Positions 29,263-37,795 of a DNA stretch of 64,000 bases are shown in pieces. Origin of the DNA: Psychrobacter glacincola (GTDB taxonomy: Bacteria > Pseudomonadota > Gammaproteobacteria > Pseudomonadales > Moraxellaceae); contig LIQB01000005.1 of the NCBI GenBank assembly GCA_001411745.2, positions 1 through 64,000 on the forward strand. The letters are read 5' to 3'. The translations under genes were made by a program, and so were the position numbers. The notes beneath the pieces are model-generated. The model was not told the DNA's origin. It worked only from the letters and a program-made list of their open reading frames with translations, and searched no databases. The stretch's first letter is position 1. Every line of letters begins with the position of its first letter.

Positions 29263-29979
29263 GTGAAAACCACTCTACTTAATAAAGCTGCTCTAACGAC
29301 TGGTACTGCATTTCTACTCACAGCCATGATGGGTAGCGCGCATGCAGAACCAACAGGCTACGATCAGCTTACTTTTCAGACAGAAGTAAAAGAAGAAATT
29401 CAAAATGATGAAGTACGAGCCAGCTTATATAAAAAAGCGCAGGCAACGGATTCTAAAACTCTAGCGACAACGCTCAACACCTCAATTAATAATGCCATGA
29501 AAATTGCTAAGCGCTATCCAACGGTCACCGTGAGCACCGGACAACAGCGCACCTACCCTCGCTATGATAAAAATGACAAAATCATTGGCTGGACAGGACA
29601 AGCAAACATCGATTTAAAGAGCACCGACTTTGCAGCCACCAGCCAACTCATCGCTGACCTACAAGAAACGCTGGTGATGGACAATCTGAACTTTGGTGTC
29701 TCAGATACCAAAAAGGATGCGCTTGAGCAAAAGCTGATGACCAATGCGTCTCGTGCTTTTCAGCAACAAGCTAAAAACCTAACACGCGCTTGGGATGCTC
29801 GTGGCTATCGTGTGGTCAATGTGAATCTAAATACAGGTAGCAACTACCCACGTCCGATGTATAGTGCTATGAGCATGAAAGCAGGCGCGGCCGACGAGTC
29901 AGTACCTAGCCAAAGTTTTGAATCTGGCAATAGTACTATCTCAGTGACTGCTAATGGTACGATTGAATTGACTAAATAA
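29263..29979 (+). CDS. SIMPL-domain (DUF541) periplasmic protein
   Basis: This 238-residue protein has a signal peptide ending A-H-A-E-P (cleavage near residue 28). The rest matches the SIMPL/DUF541 pattern: an N-terminal section, then T-V-T-V-S-T-G-Q-Q-R-T-Y-P and I-D-L-K-S-T-D-F, and a helical C-terminal half ending in a short strand. The family is periplasmic or outer-membrane associated, with roles suspected in oxidative stress but not defined. The start is GTG with AGGAG at eight bases. It is monocistronic with a perfect terminator. Confidence 0.8.
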   Translation: MKTTLLNKAALTTGTAFLLTAMMGSAHAEPTGYDQLTFQTEVKEEIQNDEVRASLYKKAQATDSKTLATTLNTSINNAMKIAKRYPTVTVSTGQQRTYPRYDKNDKIIGWTGQANIDLKSTDFAATSQLIADLQETLVMDNLNFGVSDTKKDALEQKLMTNASRAFQQQAKNLTRAWDARGYRVVNVNLNTGSNYPRPMYSAMSMKAGAADESVPSQSFESGNSTISVTANGTIELTK

Positions 29980-30013
29980 GCTATAAATACATAGAATTGA
30001 TAAATATCCTGAT

Positions 30014-30058
30014 AAACATAAAGGCAAGCGCTGATTGCAGCGCTTGCCTTTATGTTTA
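30014..30058 (+). terminator. Terminator of the SIMPL gene
   Basis: The perfect stem ataaacataaaggcaagcgct... with its complement (19 bp, six-base loop gattgc) is followed by tttata. Because of its symmetry it may also work against the convergent DUF4124 gene. Confidence 0.8.
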
Positions 30059-30139
30059 TATAGAAGAAATCAACTTATAAAGTTACTCTACTTTGTATGG
30101 GTTCTTATACTTATCCATGATTGACACATTGACTACAAG

Positions 30140-30937
30140 TCAATGTGTCACCGGTTGCTCAAGCGTCATGGGTTTATCCACTATAGGCTTAGTAAATGAT
30201 TGCATATTCGGTTGTTTGCCCTCTTGACGCATTTTTAACAGCACTTTTTGATACCAAGGTAGATTTTGATAAGCTAAAAGCTGTTGCGCGATTTTCTTAT
30301 TATTTTGCAATGTTGTATTGTTTTGAATCACATAAACCATACGCTCTACTTGTTTGAGTGTTTGACCTTTCTCATTTTTTAACACGGCTCTTATCTTGTG
30401 CGATCCTGGTAAAACATCTACCGTTGCAATCGAGGCGCTAAGACCTTGCGCGACTTCATTACCATCCAAATAAATACTAACACTATCACCTGTTTGTAAG
30501 TTCGGCTTCACTTGCACATTAACATCAATGCTTTGGGCTGGGCGACGATATGCACGTTCTGCGCTTGGTTCAGTAATAGCAAGCTGGTAATTGACGGCTG
30601 GTTTGGCGACAGGGCTATTTTTAGCAGCCGTATTTTGCGTAGTAGTATTAACATTACTAGAAGGAGGTGGACTACTCGTGTTATCACTGTTACTTGAGCT
30701 GACGCGACTTTCTTTCGTCATGACACCCGTCTGGCTGATTTGTTTACCTGCCTGCTGCTCATAATTTTGCGGGCGATCGGTAAAGGTGACTTGACCTGTC
30801 TTTTCGTCAATAACTTTATAAATAGGCGCAGCATTTGCCAAAGGGGCGTAGAGAGTCGCCATACTAATCATCGTAGCAGCAATCAGTGCCAACCCTAACT
30901 TACTGTTTGAAAAAACCGGTTTTGATAATGAAGTCAT
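30140..30937 (-). CDS. DUF4124 domain-containing periplasmic protein
   Basis: This 265-residue protein has a signal segment ending P-L-A-N-A-A-P, followed by I-Y-K-V-I-D-E-K-T-G-Q-V-T-F-T-D-R-P, the DUF4124 signature (PF13511). A Ser/Asn/Thr-rich linker (about 80-115) leads to an Ig-like segment with L-D-G-N-E-V and L-P-G-S-H-K-I-R-A-V. It lies downstream of glnA on the same strand but beyond the glnA terminator. A DUF4124 gene after glnA is, as I recall, common in gammaproteobacteria, usually followed by ntrBC; ntrBC is not seen here. Function unknown. Confidence 0.85.
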   Translation of the reverse strand: MTSLSKPVFSNSKLGLALIAATMISMATLYAPLANAAPIYKVIDEKTGQVTFTDRPQNYEQQAGKQISQTGVMTKESRVSSSNSDNTSSPPPSSNVNTTTQNTAAKNSPVAKPAVNYQLAITEPSAERAYRRPAQSIDVNVQVKPNLQTGDSVSIYLDGNEVAQGLSASIATVDVLPGSHKIRAVLKNEKGQTLKQVERMVYVIQNNTTLQNNKKIAQQLLAYQNLPWYQKVLLKMRQEGKQPNMQSFTKPIVDKPMTLEQPVTH

Positions 30938-31052
30938 AGTCAGTCAACCTAATGAGTACCTAATATTATGAATATCTATTATGCGATACTTTGGGTGTTA
31001 AATCAGTAATAATTTCAAAGAGGACAGATCCGTTGATTTAGCAAATTATTAT

Positions 31053-31106
31053 TGAGACGTAAAAAAACCAGCTAAGAATAACTTAGCTGGTTTTTTTACG
31101 TCTCAA
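31053..31106 (-). terminator. Terminator of glnA (25-bp perfect stem)
   Basis: The arms ttgagacgtaaaaaaaccag and ctggtttttttacgtctcaa, with ctaag/cttag inside, give a perfect stem of about 25 bp and a four-base loop. The core CCAGCTAAG hairpin is followed by seven T in both directions, so it can work both ways. Confidence 0.85.
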
Positions 31107-31131
31107 AATAACTGAGTGTTTTAGCTATAAA

Positions 31132-32541
31132 TTAGCAGCTGTAGTATAAGTCAAACTCAACGGGATGCACGGTTACATTGACACGTTGCACTTCTTCTTC
31201 TTTCAAAGCGATGAACGCCTCTAGCATGTCTTCAGTGAATACATCACCTTTTAATAAGAACTCATGATCATCACGCAAGGCTTGTAGGGCAACTTCTAAG
31301 CTCTCCGCAACGGTTGGGATGAGTGCTTCTTCTTCTGGTGGTAAGTCATACAAGTTTTTGTCAGCCGCTTCACCTGGATGTATTTTATTTTGAATACCAT
31401 CAAGACCTGCCATTAGTAACGCTGCAAACGTTAAGTATGGGTTGGCCGCTGGATCAGGGAAACGTGCTTCAACACGTACCGCTTTTGGGCTACTAACATG
31501 TGGAATACGGATAGATGCTGAGCGGTTAGACGCTGAGTACGCAAGTTTGATAGGCGCTTCATAATGCGGTACTAGGCGCTTATAGCTATTAGTCGATGGG
31601 TTGGTAATCGCATTCAACGCACGCGCATGCTTGATAATACCACCGATGAAATACAGTGCAGATTCAGAAAGACCCGCATACTCATCACCTGAGAAAGTAT
31701 TGACACCATCTTTGGAGATTGACATATGCACATGCATGCCTGAACCGTTGTCACCAACGATTGGTTTTGGCATAAAGGTAGCCGTTTTGCCAAACTGATG
31801 CGCAACATTATGCACAACATACTTTAGCTGCTGTACTTCATCGGCTTTTTTGACTAACGTATTGAAAGCGACACCAATTTCTGACTGGCAAGGCGCAACT
31901 TCATGGTGATGAACTTCAACACAGCCTTCACCGATGATTTCTTCTAAACGCTCACACATAACAGAGCGCATGTCTTGCGAGCTATCGATTGGTGGTACTG
32001 GGAAGTAAGCGCCTTTAACACGTGGACGATGTCCCATGTTGCCCCACTCATAGTCGTTATTAGTCGACCATGCCGCTTCCTCGGCCGTGATCTTGTGACT
32101 AACGCCAGACATATCAATTGACCATTTCACATCATCAAATATAAAAAACTCAGGCTCAGGACCAAAATAAGCAGTATCGCCAATGCCCGTTGACTTTAAG
32201 TACTCTTCGGCGCGGCGCGCAATAGAACGTGGGTCACGATCATAACCTTGTAGCGTTGATGGCTCGATAATATCGCAAGTAACAACTACGGTAAGTGAAT
32301 CAAAGAACGGGTCAAGAAAAGCCGTCTCTGGATCAGGACGCAAGATCATATCTGACGCTTCGATACCTTTCCAACCAGCAATAGATGAGCCATCAAACAT
32401 CTTGCCATCTTCCATCACTTCTTCATCAACGCTATGCGCTGGAAAGCTGATATGTTGCTCTTTACCACGTGTATCAGTGAAGCGAAAATCAACCCATTTA
32501 GCATTAGAGGATTGGATAAGATCTAGTAGTTTGTTCGACAT
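31132..32541 (-). CDS. glnA: Glutamine synthetase type I
   Basis: This enzyme forms glutamine from glutamate, ammonia and ATP. The 469 residues match the length of the E. coli enzyme. [36 protein letters not shown] and [10 protein letters not shown] mark the active site. [10 protein letters not shown], near residue 398, holds the tyrosine that GlnE adenylylates, so post-translational control is expected. The gene is preceded by a sigma-54 promoter and NtrC sites and followed by a strong terminator. Confidence 0.97.
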   Translation of the reverse strand: MSNKLLDLIQSSNAKWVDFRFTDTRGKEQHISFPAHSVDEEVMEDGKMFDGSSIAGWKGIEASDMILRPDPETAFLDPFFDSLTVVVTCDIIEPSTLQGYDRDPRSIARRAEEYLKSTGIGDTAYFGPEPEFFIFDDVKWSIDMSGVSHKITAEEAAWSTNNDYEWGNMGHRPRVKGAYFPVPPIDSSQDMRSVMCERLEEIIGEGCVEVHHHEVAPCQSEIGVAFNTLVKKADEVQQLKYVVHNVAHQFGKTATFMPKPIVGDNGSGMHVHMSISKDGVNTFSGDEYAGLSESALYFIGGIIKHARALNAITNPSTNSYKRLVPHYEAPIKLAYSASNRSASIRIPHVSSPKAVRVEARFPDPAANPYLTFAALLMAGLDGIQNKIHPGEAADKNLYDLPPEEEALIPTVAESLEVALQALRDDHEFLLKGDVFTEDMLEAFIALKEEEVQRVNVTVHPVEFDLYYSC

Positions 32542-32860
32542 AAATAGTCTCCGTTGTGTTGATTAGGTTATTGCGATTTAAAATTATAGGTACAATCTGT
32601 TGGTTAAAAATCTCTGGTTTGACAACAGTCAGCGCTGCGTTTAGCGCTAAATATCCTGTTTAATATTATGCTTATTCTCAGCACTGTCAATATCATTAGT
32701 CAAGATAGTCATCTGAGTTATGCGCTTAATAAGACCTGCCAGTGTTTTGGTTCGATATTATTCTAACAACATATCACTCATTATGCTGAACTCTTCAGGC
32801 ACTTGTTAATAATAATTATTGAACCACTTTATCACCAAAGATAATCATAACAGTAATACA

Positions 32861-32875
32861 GCAAAGGCTATGCCA
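32861..32875 (-). promoter_or_regulatory. Sigma-54 promoter of glnA
   Basis: On the minus strand the sequence TGGCATAGCCTTTGC has GG and GC separated by exactly ten bases, with the flanking TTT of the -12 element; this is the RpoN pattern. Transcription would start near 32850, leaving a 5' leader of about 310 bases before glnA. The two NtrC-like sites lie about 188 and 229 bases upstream. Confidence 0.7.
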
Positions 32876-33028
32876 GTTTTTTATAATAAAAAAAATATCG
32901 AAGACATAAGGATAGTTATTAATAATAATTACAGTAACTTATAATACCTTTGAAACTATTTCAGCCGTAGATTTATCTTCAGTGGTGTCATACAAATTAT
33001 TTATCCAGAGTCATTAATAACGCATGAC

Positions 33029-33045
33029 TGCACTAAATTAGTGCA
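33029..33045. promoter_or_regulatory. NtrC binding site (site 1)
   Basis: TGCACTAAATTAGTGCA is a perfect 17-bp palindrome that fits the NtrC consensus (TGCAC, seven bases, GTGCA). The position upstream of the sigma-54 promoter matches an enhancer. Confidence 0.75.
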
Positions 33046-33069
33046 TATTGAATGTATAAATAAAAATTG

Positions 33070-33086
33070 TGTACTTTTTTAGTGCG
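33070..33086. promoter_or_regulatory. NtrC binding site (site 2, weaker)
   Basis: TGTACTTTTTTAGTGCG aligns with site 1 with one strong half (AGTGC) and one degenerate half. The centres are 41 bases apart, close to four helical turns, so both sites would face the same side of the DNA. Confidence 0.5.
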
Positions 33087-33166
33087 TTTGAGATGTTAAC
33101 GAATGTCATCCAACAAGCAAAATGTATTGTTATTCACCACTTATTTGGGTCGCCTGCACCCTACAT

Positions 33167-33194
33167 TTGATAGTCTACAAAATAGTGGTAAGAT
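33167..33194 (+). promoter_or_regulatory. Possible sigma-70 promoter of trpGDC
   Basis: TTGATA, 16-base spacer, TAAGAT lies about 50 bases before trpG. No leader peptide rich in Trp or attenuator hairpin was seen between it and the gene. Confidence 0.35.
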
Positions 33195-33246
33195 AACGGC
33201 GTTATATAACCATCTCCATAAGTAGAACTCAATAAGTAGAACGCTA

Positions 33247-33870
33247 ATGATTCTGATGATCGATAATTACGACAGCTTTACGTACAATATTGTACAGTAC
33301 TTCGGTGAATTACAGCAGGACATCACCGTCTGGCGTAACGATCAAACCACTATTGAAAATATTAGAACCCTTGCGCCAGATGCGATCGTCATTGGCCCCG
33401 GTCCCTGCGATCCTGATCAGGCTGGTATCTCTCTAGAAGCTATCAAGACTTTTCAGGGCGTGATACCGATACTAGGTATTTGCCTAGGACATCAGGCAAT
33501 TGGACAGGCATTTGGTGGACAAGTGGTCAAGGCTGGCGAAGTCATGCACGGTCGCTTATCCGCCGTCTATCATACTGACCAAGGTGTCTTTGAAGGCTTG
33601 CCTAATCCCGTACAAGTCACGCGCTATCATTCGCTTGTCATTGATAAAACCAGCCTGCCCGACTGTCTTGAGCTGACCGCATGGACACAAAACAGTGATG
33701 GCAGTATTGAAGAAATCATGGGTATCCGTCATAAAACGTTTGCGATAGAAGGGGTACAATTCCATCCTGAGTCTATCTTAAGCGAAGCAGGTTATCAGCT
33801 GCTCAACAATTTTTTGCAAACGCATCATTTGTCAGTCCTAACCTCAGATGAACTACCACAAGTCGGCTAA
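33247..33870 (+). CDS. trpG: Anthranilate synthase glutamine amidotransferase component
   Basis: TrpG delivers ammonia from glutamine to TrpE in tryptophan synthesis and may double as PabA for folate. It has 207 residues. [11 protein letters not shown] begins the protein, G-I-C-L-G-H-Q holds the catalytic Cys, and Q-F-H-P-E-S-I-L holds the His and Glu of the triad. The trpE gene is not in this window, as is usual in this group where trpE and trpGDC are separate. trpD follows after about 110 bases. Confidence 0.95.
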   Translation: MILMIDNYDSFTYNIVQYFGELQQDITVWRNDQTTIENIRTLAPDAIVIGPGPCDPDQAGISLEAIKTFQGVIPILGICLGHQAIGQAFGGQVVKAGEVMHGRLSAVYHTDQGVFEGLPNPVQVTRYHSLVIDKTSLPDCLELTAWTQNSDGSIEEIMGIRHKTFAIEGVQFHPESILSEAGYQLLNNFLQTHHLSVLTSDELPQVG

Positions 33871-33978
33871 CAGTTTATTAAAGTATGTTCTAAAAACGGC
33901 GTTAATAACAAAATTAAAATCAAAACTATTCTATTGATAATTTAAGATTAACGGATAAAAATATTAAGAGAGATCATA

Positions 33979-35100
33979 ATGAGTACAATAAAAACAAATG
34001 AAAGCCCTACCCCAACTAACATTGCTCAACTGTCTGATGAAGAGACACATACGCTACTGACGACAGCTTTGGGGCGAATTTTTCAGCACATTGATTTAAC
34101 CTTTGATGAGATGTATCAGGTGATGCTGATTATCATGCAAGGCAGATGTAGCGACGCCATGATGGGTGCTATTTTGACTGGTCTGCGTATGAAAGGTGAG
34201 TCCATCGATGAGATTACTGCCTCTGCCAGTGCAATGCGTGCGTTAGCAGCCAATATCGAACCACGGGGCTGTGATTACTTAGTCGATATCGTCGGAACTG
34301 GCGGTGATGGTGCCAATTTATTCAACGTTTCTACTGCATCAGCATTGGTTGCTGCCGCTGCTGGTGTGCAAGTGGCCAAACATGGTAACCGCGGCGTCTC
34401 CACCAACTCTGGCAGCTCAGATTTGCTTGAGCAAGCAGGTATCAGTCTGGCACTTACCCCTGAGCAATCTAAAGAATGTATCGAAAACCAAGGTATCGGC
34501 TTTTTGTTTGCGCCCAATCATCACAGTGCGATGCGTTATGCCAATCCAGTACGCCGCGAGCTCAAAGCGCGCACCATCTTTAATATTTTAGGACCATTAA
34601 CCAACCCTGCTGGCACACCCAATTTGGTAATCGGTGTCTTTACGGCTCAACTGTGCGAGCCTATCGCTAAAGTCATGAAAAACTTAGGCGCACGTCATGT
34701 CATGGTTGTGGGCGCAAAAGACGGTTTGGATGAAATCAGTCTCGCTACCTCAACCACTGTCGCTGAATTAAAAGACGGTGAGATATCTGTTTATGAGATG
34801 ATGCCAGAAGATGCAGGTATTGAGTCACAAACCCTTATCGGTCTCGATGTAGATTCTCCAGCGCAAAGTCTTGAGCTGATTCGCGCGGCTCTATCAGGAG
34901 AAAACTCTCAAAACCGTGCTGTACTTAAAGCACGTGATATGATTGCACTAAATGCAGGGGCGGCCATATATACCGCAGGACTTGCCAGCAACTATGCTAA
35001 TGGTGTGAGCCGGGCACAAACAGTCATTCAGAATGGTGATGCTCTACTCAAGCTTGAGTCTCTCGCCACATACACGCAGCAACTAGTGACTCCTGCTTAA
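33979..35100 (+). CDS. trpD: Anthranilate phosphoribosyltransferase
   Basis: TrpD joins anthranilate and PRPP. It has 373 residues, slightly longer than the common 340 through an N-terminal extension of about 25. V-G-T-G-G-D-G-A-N-L-F-N-V-S-T binds PRPP, K-H-G-N-R-G-V-S-T-N-S-G-S-S-D is the second site, and P-V-R-R-E-L-K-A-R-T-I-F-N-I-L-G-P-L-T-N-P is classic. G-A-K-D-G-L-D-E binds magnesium. It lies between trpG and trpC. Confidence 0.96.
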   Translation: MSTIKTNESPTPTNIAQLSDEETHTLLTTALGRIFQHIDLTFDEMYQVMLIIMQGRCSDAMMGAILTGLRMKGESIDEITASASAMRALAANIEPRGCDYLVDIVGTGGDGANLFNVSTASALVAAAAGVQVAKHGNRGVSTNSGSSDLLEQAGISLALTPEQSKECIENQGIGFLFAPNHHSAMRYANPVRRELKARTIFNILGPLTNPAGTPNLVIGVFTAQLCEPIAKVMKNLGARHVMVVGAKDGLDEISLATSTTVAELKDGEISVYEMMPEDAGIESQTLIGLDVDSPAQSLELIRAALSGENSQNRAVLKARDMIALNAGAAIYTAGLASNYANGVSRAQTVIQNGDALLKLESLATYTQQLVTPA

Positions 35101-35170
35101 CGGCTAAGCACCATTACTGTCCACTCTAGCTATTTTGTCTATTTACATTTAACGATATTCGGATACCAGC

Positions 35171-36049
35171 ATGACTCATACAGAAACCAAGACAGATGTT
35201 CCTTCCGTATTGCAACGCATTGTCGCCACTAAAGTGGAAGAAGTAAACGCCGCTTGCAAGGTATTATCTCTTGAAGACTTACAAGCACAAGTCGCGGCGG
35301 ATAACAAACCACGTCGTGGCTTCGCGGCGGCGCTGCGAGCGGCTAGCACTAAAGAGCATGGTATTGGTATCATCGCTGAGATTAAAAAAGCCTCTCCTTC
35401 TAAGGGCGTTATCAATCACAACTTCGCGCCAGCCCTATTTGCCAAGCAATACGAGCAAGCGGGCGCCAGCTGTCTGTCTGTATTGACTGATCGCGATTAT
35501 TTCCAAGGTGATGATAGCTATCTTATTCAAGCAGCTAATGCGGTAAGCCTACCGATACTGCGTAAAGATTTTATGATAGATGTGTACCAGATCTATCAAT
35601 CTTATCTGATGGGCGCTGACTGTATTCTACTCATTATGGCCTGCCTTGACGATATCCAAGTACAAGAGCTGCATGCGCTAAGTATCGAATTGGGTATGGA
35701 TGTATTGATAGAAGTCCATACTAAAGCTGAACTTGAACGTGCACTCCAGCTACCGCGCTCAGCGCATAATATTTACGGCATTAATAATCGTGACTTGAAT
35801 ACTTTCGATGTCGACTTGCAAACCACGCTGGATCTAAAAAATATTTTAATCGACGCACTGGCAGCTGATGTGGATAGCACGCTTAAACCGCTTATCGTCA
35901 CCGAAAGTGGCATTCATAATAGCGCTGATATTCGTTTGATGTTAGATAATGACATTCAGCACTTCTTAATCGGTGAACAGTTCATGAAAACTGATCATCC
36001 TGGACAAGCGTTACAATCCTTACTTGCGGGCGTCGCAGCAGACGGGTAA
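35171..36049 (+). CDS. trpC: Indole-3-glycerol phosphate synthase
   Basis: TrpC closes the indole ring of indole-3-glycerol phosphate. It is a TIM barrel of 292 residues. I-I-A-E-I-K-K-A-S-P-S-K-G carries catalytic Glu and Lys; R-K-D-F, A-D-C-I-L-L-I, N-N-R-D-L, and T-E-S-G-I-H line the pocket. It is the single-function form, without a fused TrpF. It is the third gene of trpGDC; the Smr gene follows after about 70 bases and may be co-transcribed. Confidence 0.96.
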   Translation: MTHTETKTDVPSVLQRIVATKVEEVNAACKVLSLEDLQAQVAADNKPRRGFAAALRAASTKEHGIGIIAEIKKASPSKGVINHNFAPALFAKQYEQAGASCLSVLTDRDYFQGDDSYLIQAANAVSLPILRKDFMIDVYQIYQSYLMGADCILLIMACLDDIQVQELHALSIELGMDVLIEVHTKAELERALQLPRSAHNIYGINNRDLNTFDVDLQTTLDLKNILIDALAADVDSTLKPLIVTESGIHNSADIRLMLDNDIQHFLIGEQFMKTDHPGQALQSLLAGVAADG

Positions 36050-36117
36050 AGTGGCTTAAGTCTACTGAAAAGTTTAAATCAATCATTCATTCATCAACCA
36101 ACGATACGTTAACTTCT

Positions 36118-36849
36118 ATGTCAAACTCTCTATTTTCAAAAGAAATGCAAGACCAGCTCAAAGAGCTAAAAGGCCAACTTAGCAAAGGTCGCGATACCAA
36201 TTCGCCTGAAGATGAAAACCAAAAGCCTACTGAGCCTGTATCATTGCCCACGCAAAAGCAAGTAAACAAGACTGTCAAGCAAATGGCTAGCGAGCATATT
36301 GACGATGACAAAGTGCTGTTTATGCAAGCAATGCATGGCGTCAATCAGCTTGAAGACAAAAACGTACGCTCACCTGCCAATGCTAGCAAAGCGGGCAAAC
36401 CTGATGCGACCACCTTGTCTAAACGTGCTGCTGCGCAAGGTAGTGAAGCGAGTGATTTGGGAGCTGGCTTGTCAGATATGCAAGCACTACTCAACCCTGT
36501 CGCTGCTGAGGCCTATTTATCTTACAAACAGCCGACTTTGCAGAATAAAATCTTTGATCAGCTTAAAAAAGGTAAGCTACGTTGGTATGACGCCGTAGAT
36601 ATTCATGGTTGTACCATCGAAGAAGCACGCGTGGCCATGACTCAACTCCTAAGCCAAGCGAAACAGAAAAACGAGACCATGGTAAAAATCGTCCATGGTA
36701 AAGGCAGTGAAGCCATTTTAAAAACCTGCGTCAATGGTTGGCTGCGTCAACTACCAGAAGTATTGGCATTTTGCTCTGCACCGCCAAAAGATGGTGGTAA
36801 CGGTGCTGTATTGGTACTGCTCAAAAAATCTAAAGCTGATGGTGAATAA
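36118..36849 (+). CDS. Smr/MutS2-domain protein
   Basis: This 243-residue cytosolic protein has a variable charged N-terminal half and a C-terminal Smr domain (about 160-243). V-D-I-H-G-C-T-I-E-E-A, H-G-K-G-S-E-A-I-L and P-K-D-G-G-N-G-A-V-L-V-L are the Smr motifs. Stand-alone Smr proteins (YdaL/SmrA, SmrB type) are nucleases acting on DNA or on mRNA in collided ribosomes; which one applies here is not shown. A terminator follows. Confidence 0.88.
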   Translation: MSNSLFSKEMQDQLKELKGQLSKGRDTNSPEDENQKPTEPVSLPTQKQVNKTVKQMASEHIDDDKVLFMQAMHGVNQLEDKNVRSPANASKAGKPDATTLSKRAAAQGSEASDLGAGLSDMQALLNPVAAEAYLSYKQPTLQNKIFDQLKKGKLRWYDAVDIHGCTIEEARVAMTQLLSQAKQKNETMVKIVHGKGSEAILKTCVNGWLRQLPEVLAFCSAPPKDGGNGAVLVLLKKSKADGE

Positions 36850-36879
36850 TTTTTAGTGTTAGAGTTAGTATGAAGAATC

Positions 36880-36909
36880 AAAAGGACTGCTTATTGGCAG
36901 TCCTTTTTG
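36880..36909 (+). terminator. Terminator after the Smr gene (end of the trpGDC region)
   Basis: The stem aaaaggactgc with gcagtcctttt and a loop of ttattg is followed by T. It comes about 30 bases after the stop codon. Confidence 0.75.
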
Positions 36910-37009
36910 TTATGCTCATTTTAAAATCACTATTTAATTCTTATCTACTACAGACACTATATTTAACATCTAGCGATAGCGGTATTTACATAAATCAGGA
37001 TAAGCATTT

Positions 37010-37642
37010 ATGAGCATACAGACCATTGAGAACACACAACAGCTACATGAACATATCATGGCTTTGATTGTTATCGAGCCAAGATTTTTGTCTATCTATG
37101 AACAAGTCGGTATGCCCAGTCTACGGCATAATGTCGGTGGGTTTGAGCAGTTGATGCGAGCAATGGTTGGTCAACAGCTGTCTGTGGCAGCAGCAGCCAG
37201 TATTTGGCAAAGACTACTTGATGCCGCCTTGACGAATCCACAGGCAATTATCAAAGCAACAGATGAGGACTTAAGAACGCAAGGGTTATCTAAACAAAAA
37301 ACCCGTTACATTCGCTCATTAGTCGATCATGATATAGACTTTGCTGCGTTAGAAATTATGCCTGATGAAGAAGCAATAGAAGTGCTGACAGCCGTTACTG
37401 GTATTGGTCGCTGGACGGCTGAGATGTATTTATTATTCTCTCTGAAACGTGCAGACGTACTTGCGATCGATGATCTAGCAATTAAAGTAGCGGCGATGGC
37501 GTTATTAGGCTTAACGGAACGCCCAACGCCGAAACAGTTAAAGAATCTAACTCAAGATTGGTCACCACATCGCAGCGCTGCCAGTTTGTTGCTATGGTCA
37601 TACTACGGCTTATTACGTAATCAAACCGCTGTCCCTTTATAA
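37010..37642 (+). CDS. DNA-3-methyladenine glycosylase II (AlkA-like)
   Basis: This base-excision repair enzyme removes alkylated bases. It has 210 residues. The HhH-GPD fold is shown by M-V-G-Q-Q-L-S-V-A-A-A, the hairpin V-T-G-I-G-R-W-T-A-E-M-Y and A-I-D-D-L-A-I-K, where the second Asp is the likely catalytic residue. It lacks the N-terminal domain of E. coli AlkA, like many short yeast-MAG-type homologues. A good AGGA site precedes the ATG. It is a single gene, convergent with the MscS gene. Confidence 0.9.
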   Translation: MSIQTIENTQQLHEHIMALIVIEPRFLSIYEQVGMPSLRHNVGGFEQLMRAMVGQQLSVAAAASIWQRLLDAALTNPQAIIKATDEDLRTQGLSKQKTRYIRSLVDHDIDFAALEIMPDEEAIEVLTAVTGIGRWTAEMYLLFSLKRADVLAIDDLAIKVAAMALLGLTERPTPKQLKNLTQDWSPHRSAASLLLWSYYGLLRNQTAVPL

Positions 37643-37733
37643 TGCCAAACACCAAAGTACGATTCACTATGTCAAACTCGCTTAGCTTAGTCTATCGCTC
37701 GTTTTCTTTGCTGCTTTAATTTTTGTGGATGGT

Positions 37734-37776
37734 ATAAGATAAACGCTTGATACTTACCTCAAGTGCTTATCTTATA
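37734..37776. terminator. Bidirectional terminator between alkA-like and mscS-like genes
   Basis: The stem ataagataaacgcttga with tcaagtgcttatcttat (one mismatch) around an eight-base loop is followed by A/T-rich runs on both sides. It sits in the convergent gap. Confidence 0.6.
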
Positions 37777-37795
37777 AAATTTTTAATCCATAATT

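Noticed and set aside
32740..32765. ggttcga word resembling a tRNA T-loop
   Set aside because: No matching stems or anticodon arm around it.
33087..33246. Trp attenuator before trpG
   Set aside because: No leader peptide with Trp codons nor alternative hairpins could be seen.
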